Below, in pieces: positions 58,083 to 64,000 of a stretch of DNA of 64,000 nucleotides. A program made the position numbers and the translations under genes. The first letter of the stretch is position 1. Every line of letters begins with the position of its first letter. The notes below the pieces were generated by a model. That model was not told the origin of the DNA, searched no databases, and was given only the letters and a program-made list of their open reading frames with translations. This DNA is from Laspinema sp. D2d (GTDB lineage Bacteria > Cyanobacteriota > Cyanobacteriia > Cyanobacteriales > Laspinemataceae): the NCBI RefSeq assembly GCF_025370755.1, contig NZ_JAMXFC010000030.1:19916-83915 (forward strand), written 5' to 3'.

Positions 58083-58871
58083 ATGGAAACTGCTTTAATT
58101 ACGGGCGCATCTTCTGGAATTGGTGCTGTCTTTGCCCGAGAACTCGCTCGTCGTCATTACAATTTGATTCTCGTGGCGCGATCGCACGATCAACTCAATA
58201 CCCTCGCCCAGGAACTGCGAAACCAGTATCCCATTCAAGCTGAAGTCATTGTCAAAGACCTCGGACAACCCCAGGCGGCTACCCAGGTTTATCAAACGGT
58301 CAAAGACCGAGGTTTGACCGTTGATTTACTGATTAATAATGCCGGATGTGGCGATTACGGACCCTTTGCCAGTCGCACTCCCAGTCGTCAGTTAGAGATG
58401 ATTCACCTCAATATCGCAGCCCTCGTGGAACTGACCCACTGTGTTTTACCGGAAATGCAACAGCGGCGATCGGGCAGCATCATTAATGTGGCTTCCATTG
58501 CCGGATTTCAACCGATTCCCTATATGTCTGTTTATGCCGCTTCTAAAGCTTTTGTCCTCAGTTTTAGTGAAGCACTCTGGTCCGAAAATCTCCCATTTAA
58601 CCTCCGCATTCAAGCCCTTTGTCCCGGCCCAACCTACAGCAACTTTTTCCAAAAAGCGGGGTTTCCTGACCCCCTACAAAACAACGATCGCCGCGTCACA
58701 ATTATCCCCCCGGAACAAGTCGTTCAAGACTCCCTACGCGGCCTTGCAAAAAATCAGCCCGTTGTTGTCACCGGTACCTTTAAAGCTCACATTATTGTTA
58801 ATCTCCCCCGCTTTTTCCCCCGGGAGGTGTGGGTTAATTTCATGGGGAAAATGTTTAAAGGAGGGGAGTGA
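58083..58871 (+). CDS. SDR family NAD(P)-dependent oxidoreductase
   Basis: A 262-residue classical short-chain dehydrogenase: GASSGIG nucleotide motif at the start, NNAGCGDYG, catalytic Ser (NVASIAGFQ), Tyr-x-x-x-Lys (YAASKAFVL) and PGPTYSNFF. The C-terminal half resembles the DltE/YqjQ-type oxidoreductases; substrate not known. GAGGG at 58072-58076 is too close to the ATG at 58077 but correctly spaced for the ATG at 58083. The stop is immediately followed by the 9-bp repeat array. Confidence 0.88.
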   Translation: METALITGASSGIGAVFARELARRHYNLILVARSHDQLNTLAQELRNQYPIQAEVIVKDLGQPQAATQVYQTVKDRGLTVDLLINNAGCGDYGPFASRTPSRQLEMIHLNIAALVELTHCVLPEMQQRRSGSIINVASIAGFQPIPYMSVYAASKAFVLSFSEALWSENLPFNLRIQALCPGPTYSNFFQKAGFPDPLQNNDRRVTIIPPEQVVQDSLRGLAKNQPVVVTGTFKAHIIVNLPRFFPREVWVNFMGKMFKGGE

Positions 58872-58971
58872 GGGGAGATGGGGTGGATGGGGTGGATGGG
58901 GGAGATGGGGGAGATGGGGGAGATGGGGTGGATGGGGGAGATGGGGGAGATGGGGGAGATGGGGGAGATGG
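58872..58971. repeat. 9-bp tandem repeat, second locus
   Basis: About eleven units of ATGGGGGAG or ATGGGGTGG, the reverse complement of the array at 29481-29579, starting right after the SDR stop codon and ending about 40 bases before the convergent PlsY-fusion stop. Confidence 0.88.
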
Positions 58972-59013
58972 TTTGTAATAATGACTGAAGTCGTTCTTTT
59001 TACTTCACCCTAA

Positions 59014-62000
59014 TTATCCCCTTGTTGATCCATCTTCGACAATCATTACCGTACCTTGTGCACCATCAATCCGAACCCATTGACCATCTTGAAGACGAGA
59101 GGTGGCATCTGTGACATCCATAACCGCAGGAATTCCATATTCACGAGCCACGATCGCCCCGTGGGAAAGTTGACCTCCCACCTCTGAAATTAACCCGCCA
59201 GCGCGGGCTAATACGGCAGACCAACCGGCATCCGTATAGGAAACAACTAGAATGGTTTCTTTATCAATCGGGCTGACTTCTTGTAAATTGCGAAGCACTT
59301 TGACTCGACCTTCCACAACCCCTGCACTCGCACCAATCCCCCGCAATCCTTGAGACATATCAACCACTGGGCGGGTTACGGTAGAAGGCAGGGCCGGTGT
59401 ATTTCCATAAACCACCGCTGGAACAGACTTCAGTTTTTTATCCTGGGCAAAGGCATCCTGGCGGTGAGCAATTAATTCGCGGAGGCGATGTCTTAATTCT
59501 AAATTTGAACCGTCAATTAATTGTCGAATTTCCCCAAACTCTAAAAAGAAAATATCCCCCTTTTGCTCAATGATTTCAGTTTCAATAAACTGCTGCTCTA
59601 AGGCTAAAAAACTCCATCGTAAATGCGCCAATAACTTGTTATAAATCACTGCAACTCGCCCCTTTAAGTCGAGACGACTTTGAACAATTTGGGCTTTGAT
59701 GCCTGGGGATTTGGGTTTGTTTGCCAGGGGAACAGGTTGAAACAACTGCTGAGTAAACAGTTGGCGCACGGGTCGGGGGTCTTCTTTCCAGGTGGGAACG
59801 GCGATATCCGTGGCAACATCGCTCAAATAGCCGTAGCGGTTGAGAAACTCATCAAATTGGTCAAAAATTGTTTGTCCTTCGGGCATTTCGGCGAGGACGG
59901 CAAAGAGTTGAGAACAATCTCCAGTTTTATCTCCAGGCAGACTAATTTCATCCAAGTCCGGCAGGACCAAGAGGGCGGCATTGGCAATTTCTTGAAGGGC
60001 CTGGATTGCCGAGATTTCGGGAGTTTTTCCATAATCCAGTTCGCGATCGCCCACTTTGAGCATTCCCTTTCTCAAAGCAAAACTCAGGGGGGACAAAATA
60101 TTGTAATAGGTGAGGGTCTCTAACAACTCCAAAATTTCATCAATCCGCTGCAGCAGGGATTGAGGACTTAAGGAAGAACCGCCCGATCCCGGTCCCGTAT
60201 CATCAGAAATGGACAGGGCCTCCTGAGACTCAAATGCTGCTAAGGCGGGGACTAAACGCCCTTGTTCTAGGTCATCAAAATTAAATCCCAGTCGGATTTC
60301 TCGCCGCAGCAAGCGCAGTAATCCGGGCAGGGAAATTAGGGTAGAGGTTAAGGGAGGTTTGCTGAAGGGGGCACCTCGGGTCAGAAATTCCAGACTTTCG
60401 GGAGGTAACCCCATCCGCCGAAAGATTTCCCCCAGTAAGGAGGCGTTAAAGTAGGCATGAGAAAAATGCAGGGTGGCGGTTTGCAAAAAGTCCAAATGAC
60501 GGGCGCGTTTGCCTAACACAAGGCTAAACAGTTTCCCCCAAACGCCACAGGTGAGGGGACGATTCAAGGACCAGGTGAGGGGACGAATGGTGCCGGGGAT
60601 GACTTCGGCAGCAATTTTACGGGTCCAAATGGGTAGCAGGGTGGTGATGGGACGCGCCTGTAATAGCCACAGTGATTCCCCGTCGTAAGTCCATTCGATG
60701 TCTTGGGGAATGCCGTGGTAGTGGTTTTCCAGATGGCGGACGAGATAGGCGACTTGTTGCAACAATCGTCGGGGGACATCCCCGGTGCCTTCGAGGGGAA
60801 GTTGTTGGTCCTCGGGGAGTTTCCAGGTGGCGGAGACATCGACATCGGCAGCGGAGATAAAGACTTGGTAGCGTTCCGGGGTGACTTGTCCGGAGACGAC
60901 TCGGGAACAGTCTCCGGGGAGGGCTTCGATCGCCACAAAATCCCCTTGTCCCGTCATAGGATCCCGACTAAAGGCAACACCGGAAAACACACCGGGAATT
61001 TGGGGTTGAATCAATACGGCCATTGCATCTCGGCGTCCTTGACGAGAATTACCCGATCGACCTCGGGGGCTGGAATCCTGACGATATTGAGCAGCATTGG
61101 GGCGATCGTAGGAGGTTAAGCATTGGGTAATCGCTTCGCTTAAACTGGGGCGAGAAGTGACGTTGGCAACGGAGAGATATTGACCCGCAGCGGAAGCCGT
61201 TTCGCTATCTTCACCAATGGCAGAGGACCGGACAATCAGGGGAGAGTCCTCTGAAGGCTGGAGATGAGCAATTAAGGGGGCCGGGTCATCCCCAGGAGGG
61301 AGGACCCATCCCAGAGGAACGGGATAGCCGGACTGTTTGAGGGTCGCTAATGTGGCAGCTTTTGCACCGACTTTTGCGGCATCTAAGGGTTTATCCAGAG
61401 AAACCAGGGCGCGATCGCCTCGGAAAAAGCGAAACATCTTCTCCGATTGTTCATGACTGTTGGTGGCAGGCAAATCTAAATCGTCAGGCATTTTTTGGTA
61501 AATCCAGTAGAGTATTACCCCCAGGGCGATCGCCGCTGCGATTCGTTCCACTTGCTGGGAGTCCCGGGCAGCCGTAATCAGCGGCAGGAGTACCAATACT
61601 AAGGTCCGCCCCTGCTGACGTTCTCGCACCAGAGTAAAACTAATCCCCCCAATCAAAAAAATCAACCCCGAGGCGATCGGGTCATGGACGATAAACCCCC
61701 AAACCACGTTGGTGGTCCCGGCCCCTCGTCCCCTCCAATACCGCCCCATTACCAAGGCAATCAAAGAAATTAATTCCCACTCTGGATTTTGGGGAAAAAA
61801 CTGCCTTGCCAGCAGTACGGCTAAAATTCCTTTTGACGCCTCCGATATCACCGCCAGGATACCAGCGACTCGCCCTCCATGATAAAAGGCCGCAGAGACC
61901 CCTATATTGCCGGTTCCCACCCGCCCCAAATTTTGGCCGGTGAGGGCGCGAGTAATCCAATCAATTAGGGGTAAGGCCCCTAAGATGGGACAGAGGATAA

Positions 62001-62037
62001 AAATCAGTAACGTTCCCCAAACTTGCGTCAGCGTCAT
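59014..62037 (-). CDS. PlsY-like membrane domain fused to PEP-synthase/rifampicin-phosphotransferase-like dikinase
   Basis: A 1007-residue fusion. Residues 1-185 form a membrane domain like glycerol-3-phosphate acyltransferase PlsY (GRVGTGNIGVSAAF, about five helices), but the usual GHxFPxxxxFKGGKG loop is replaced by MGRYWRGRGAGTTN, lacking the His. Residues about 205-470 are a PPDK/PEP-synthase ATP-grasp domain (VGAKAATLATLKQSG, IVRSSAIGEDSETASAAGQY, QDIEWTYDG). A roughly 400-residue unassigned middle follows, then a swivelling phosphohistidine domain with His959 in GGQLSHGAIVAREYGIPAV. The PEP-synthase TIM-barrel is absent, as in rifampicin phosphotransferase. Substrate unknown. Convergent with the SDR gene; nothing co-transcribed. 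Confidence 0.88.
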   Translation of the reverse strand: MTLTQVWGTLLIFILCPILGALPLIDWITRALTGQNLGRVGTGNIGVSAAFYHGGRVAGILAVISEASKGILAVLLARQFFPQNPEWELISLIALVMGRYWRGRGAGTTNVVWGFIVHDPIASGLIFLIGGISFTLVRERQQGRTLVLVLLPLITAARDSQQVERIAAAIALGVILYWIYQKMPDDLDLPATNSHEQSEKMFRFFRGDRALVSLDKPLDAAKVGAKAATLATLKQSGYPVPLGWVLPPGDDPAPLIAHLQPSEDSPLIVRSSAIGEDSETASAAGQYLSVANVTSRPSLSEAITQCLTSYDRPNAAQYRQDSSPRGRSGNSRQGRRDAMAVLIQPQIPGVFSGVAFSRDPMTGQGDFVAIEALPGDCSRVVSGQVTPERYQVFISAADVDVSATWKLPEDQQLPLEGTGDVPRRLLQQVAYLVRHLENHYHGIPQDIEWTYDGESLWLLQARPITTLLPIWTRKIAAEVIPGTIRPLTWSLNRPLTCGVWGKLFSLVLGKRARHLDFLQTATLHFSHAYFNASLLGEIFRRMGLPPESLEFLTRGAPFSKPPLTSTLISLPGLLRLLRREIRLGFNFDDLEQGRLVPALAAFESQEALSISDDTGPGSGGSSLSPQSLLQRIDEILELLETLTYYNILSPLSFALRKGMLKVGDRELDYGKTPEISAIQALQEIANAALLVLPDLDEISLPGDKTGDCSQLFAVLAEMPEGQTIFDQFDEFLNRYGYLSDVATDIAVPTWKEDPRPVRQLFTQQLFQPVPLANKPKSPGIKAQIVQSRLDLKGRVAVIYNKLLAHLRWSFLALEQQFIETEIIEQKGDIFFLEFGEIRQLIDGSNLELRHRLRELIAHRQDAFAQDKKLKSVPAVVYGNTPALPSTVTRPVVDMSQGLRGIGASAGVVEGRVKVLRNLQEVSPIDKETILVVSYTDAGWSAVLARAGGLISEVGGQLSHGAIVAREYGIPAVMDVTDATSRLQDGQWVRIDGAQGTVMIVEDGSTRG

Positions 62038-62380
62038 GGAAAAACCAGCAATTGCGGCGGTGAGGGATGACTCTTTAACAAATATCTAAGTATGCCGCAA
62101 AAATCAAAGTTCTGCTAAAAGGGGTCTTTATTGTTGGGGTAATGGGACCCTAGCTGATAGGGTCTGCGGCCCCCCTGCACCAGGGTCTATAACGGTTCAG
62201 GGGGTCAAATGGGGTACTACGATCGCTGCCGGTATGTCCTGTCCCCCCTCGTGGCCCTTGGTCCTGGACTAAATCCGCTGCTGCTTGAGATATCCCTCGG
62301 GAGGGGCGCAAGGTGGGTTGAGAATCCATTGCGCGAAGGATGTGAATGGCTTCCTCAAGGGCACTGATGCCCTCTTGGGT
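62038..62380. other. Intergenic region, no gene seen
   Basis: Presumed promoter of the minus-strand PlsY-dikinase gene. No ORF, RNA or notable repeat recognised. Confidence 0.4.
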
Positions 62381-62530
62381 TTAGATCGGGGTTTCTCCCG
62401 GCAGTTGAAAGAGTCTGCCATTGTAATAGTTTTTCAGGGTTTCCAGTTTGTTCGCATAGTCCCCGGGATTGGCCCGCCCTTGATTCATTTCTCGAATAAT
62501 CTGTGCTTCTAATTGAGATAAATAGGGCAT
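62381..62530 (-). CDS. Small protein (49 aa), unknown function
   Basis: A short gene not large enough for usual cut-offs. It begins MPYLSQLEAQIIREMNQGRA at ATG 62530 with AAGGAG five bases upstream and ends ...FQLPGETPI with TAA at 62383-62381. The product is charged and mainly helical. The ideal ribosome site and coherent composition support it. It lies upstream of the PlsY-dikinase gene on the same strand, 343 bases away, so co-transcription is uncertain. Confidence 0.6.
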   Translation of the reverse strand: MPYLSQLEAQIIREMNQGRANPGDYANKLETLKNYYNGRLFQLPGETPI

Positions 62531-62624
62531 GGCATCTCCTTGGGTGAACATGATAAGGATGAGAAGGACTGGCTTCCTTTATCTGGCTGGGTTCTATCAT
62601 TGGATTTCTGAAACAAGGGTGAAA

Positions 62625-62736
62625 ATTTTATCTTGATCAAGGGATAAAATAGACGGCAAGGAAAGGCTAATACTCGTCATTCTCCTGCCCAAAATCATTG
62701 AGCCTTTTCGCCCCGGCTGGAACAAATTCCAGCCGG
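62625..62736 (+). ncRNA. Two adjacent hairpins: candidate small RNA or leader element
   Basis: ATTTTATC/GATAAAAT (62625-62632 and 62643-62650) is followed by a perfect 10-bp stem CCGGCTGGAA-caaa-TTCCAGCCGG (62713-62736) and then tgttgatgttttta. The second hairpin looks like a terminator but no gene on the plus strand precedes it. The next gene starts at 62912. Function unknown. Nothing else was found in 62531-62911. Confidence 0.3.
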
Positions 62737-62911
62737 TGTTGATGTTTTTAGGATAGTTTATTTTGTATAGATGGATTAAGGTGGCTTTTTAAGCCTAACA
62801 CTGCCTCAAAGCGGGTCATCCGAACTCAGGCGATCGCTGGCGATCGGTTTGCGCTACAGTGAGGATGAAACTCTGTGCGAGCCTGCCAATTTTGTTCGAT
62901 AAAAAAAGCCG

Positions 62912-63262
62912 ATGGATTACCCAACTGCCTACAATTTTTTAATGGATCAGGGAACTGCTCTAATTTCTCAGCGTAACCCTGACGATTTACTCCGCCGTCT
63001 CCAACAGGGAAAACCGCCAATTCCCGGTCAGGTTACGGCTATTTTATTAGCACTTAAGGTTGCGTTTGATGGATTAAAAGAAGCCAAAAATTTAGACCGA
63101 AACTTAGTCTGGGCATTGTATCTTTTAACCGTGGAAAGTCAGCAGCTTTTTGAAAGTGGCTGGAACGCTGGGGTAGACTGGCCGCCGCTGTTAAAGGAGG
63201 ATTTACATCGAATTGCGATCGCAGTTCAAAGTATCTATTCTGGCATTTGGCAAGGAGGGTAA
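62912..63262 (+). CDS. Conserved cyanobacterial protein, unknown function
   Basis: A 116-residue soluble, predicted all-helical protein starting MDYPTAYNFLMDQGTALISQ, with a conserved-looking core GKPPIPGQVTAILLALKVAF, ESQQLFESGWNAGVDWPPLLKEDL and an Ile-rich end. I recall similar short cyanobacterial proteins carrying the database label dethiobiotin synthetase, but there is no P-loop or biotin-enzyme motif here, so that label should not be used. Single gene. Confidence 0.7.
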   Translation: MDYPTAYNFLMDQGTALISQRNPDDLLRRLQQGKPPIPGQVTAILLALKVAFDGLKEAKNLDRNLVWALYLLTVESQQLFESGWNAGVDWPPLLKEDLHRIAIAVQSIYSGIWQGG

Positions 63263-63571
63263 AGCCAGTTCGACATTATCCCATATAGATAGAGCTTGTC
63301 TCAATAAAGGGGAGAATTCGGAACAGGAGTGGGAAGATCTTGCTCCCTATTGCACGAAAGGAGGAAGATGCTGCCACTCTCCCGAAAAAGTCCAATTCCT
63401 GGAGACAGGCTCTATAAAATTTGAATATTTCATTCAATTTCCTGAAAAGCTTTTCTTCAAACTCTGCCTCATTTCAAGGGGCTGTACCATTAGTAAAAAT
63501 GCACCCTATTCTACCCCTTACAACAGACTTAAAGCAAGAGTAAGCCCAATCATTAAATCTGAAATTCAGAT
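63263..63571. other. Intergenic region, no gene seen
   Basis: A 120-codon plus-strand frame (63213-63575) overlaps the previous gene and has no gene-like features. No terminator hairpin of note. Confidence 0.4.
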
Positions 63572-63922
63572 TTAATAGGTGGCTTCATACCAAATTCGTT
63601 CACCATTTTGGTAGACTTCTAAAGAGTCCCCTACCATGTAAGTGTACTCATTTCCAGAATCATCGGAGTTCGTCACCATATAATATCCGCTATCGGTGAA
63701 GGTGACGCCATAGACATTAATCAAATCCCCATTAGAACGATTGATACCCTGATAAAAATAATCCCCATCTCCATCCTCACAAATGAAGACATTATAGGTG
63801 TCAGTTGTGAATTGTGCTATCGTGGTAGCCCTTGCGCATCCGCTTTGGGCGATTAGCAATTGCTGGGACTGGGCGAAACTAGAATGCTCGGCGATATTGG
63901 AGGAAGGAGCAACAGCTAACAC
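63572..63922 (-). CDS. Putative exported small beta-rich protein, unknown function
   Basis: A 116-residue frame from a GTG start. The first 30 residues (MLAVAPSSNIAEHSSFAQSQ) look like the end of a truncated signal sequence; the remainder is rich in Tyr, Gly and Asp (CEDGDGDYFYQGINRSNGD, YTYMVGDSLEVYQNG) and likely beta-stranded, with two cysteines (SGCARA, FICED) that could form a disulfide. The frame stays open upstream of 63922 without an ATG, so the real N-terminus may be elsewhere or the 5' end may be damaged. Function unknown. Confidence 0.5.
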   Translation of the reverse strand: MLAVAPSSNIAEHSSFAQSQQLLIAQSGCARATTIAQFTTDTYNVFICEDGDGDYFYQGINRSNGDLINVYGVTFTDSGYYMVTNSDDSGNEYTYMVGDSLEVYQNGERIWYEATY

Positions 63923-64000
63923 AAGGCATCTCCAAAAATTACAGACTATGCTATAATAAGAGCGGCTTATATTTTTTTACTGCAATGAGTGTCATTCTAA

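Noticed and set aside
62912..63262. Dethiobiotin synthetase assignment
   Set aside because: The 116-residue protein has no P-loop or catalytic motif of BioD; the label appears to be a database carry-over.
63213..63575. 120-codon plus-strand frame
   Set aside because: Overlaps the end of the gene at 62912-63262, mixed composition with no motif.

Overview
The window is chromosomal DNA of a cyanobacterium. Evidence: a complete beta-carboxysome operon, the CO2-uptake NDH-1 genes with a CO2-hydration protein, magnesium chelatase ChlD, many families restricted to cyanobacteria, and very frequent GCGATCGC (HIP1) octamers. Long intergenic regions, dispersed palindromic repeats and large multidomain signalling and secreted proteins suggest a filamentous, Oscillatoria/Laspinema-like organism; that placement is inference. 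No tRNA, rRNA, CRISPR array, prophage or intact insertion sequence was recognised.

Layout. 1-2.6 kb: edge-truncated zinc-ribbon Ser/Thr kinase and a CheY-like regulator. 2.6-5.1 kb: DUF3153 lipoprotein, TldE/PmbA and a small protein. 5.4-8.7 kb: a nitrate/bicarbonate/cyanate-class ABC importer in the order permease, binding protein, ATPase. 9.2-15.3 kb: acetyltransferase, chlD, AI-2E-family permease, CPA2 antiporter. 16-18 kb: Nif3-like protein and an Rpn/DUF2887 nuclease-like gene with a tandem-duplicated 3' end. 18-22 kb: secD-secF and pdhB. 22.4-28.8 kb: tldD, then a 1554-residue DUF4347/beta-helix/Calx-beta/RTX protein. 29-38 kb: a 51-codon gene, a SAM hydroxide adenosyltransferase, a glycosyltransferase, dprA, a hemerythrin protein and a stress-type SDR, with several repeats.

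38.9-49.4 kb is the functional core. ccmK2-K1-L-M-N-O (minus strand) encodes the carboxysome shell and its organisers. The divergent ndhF4-ndhD4-cupB (plus strand) encodes the distal module of the constitutive CO2-uptake NDH-1 complex. One half hydrates CO2 to bicarbonate at the thylakoid; the other packages Rubisco and dehydrates bicarbonate. The CcmM sequence keeps the zinc histidines, the Cys194/Cys200 pair and an internal start for the short Rubisco-linking isoform.

50-64 kb: acetolactate synthase with a C-terminal zinc ribbon, two convergent hybrid histidine kinases sharing a paralogous receiver module, an SDR, a fusion of a PlsY-like membrane domain to a PEP-synthase/rifampicin-phosphotransferase-like dikinase, and small conserved genes. 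The best candidates for undescribed biology are the PlsY-dikinase fusion, the DUF4347 protein (possible clan-CD-like His/Cys dyad) and the repeats placed against start codons or inside the ccm operon. No completely novel multigene system is evident.
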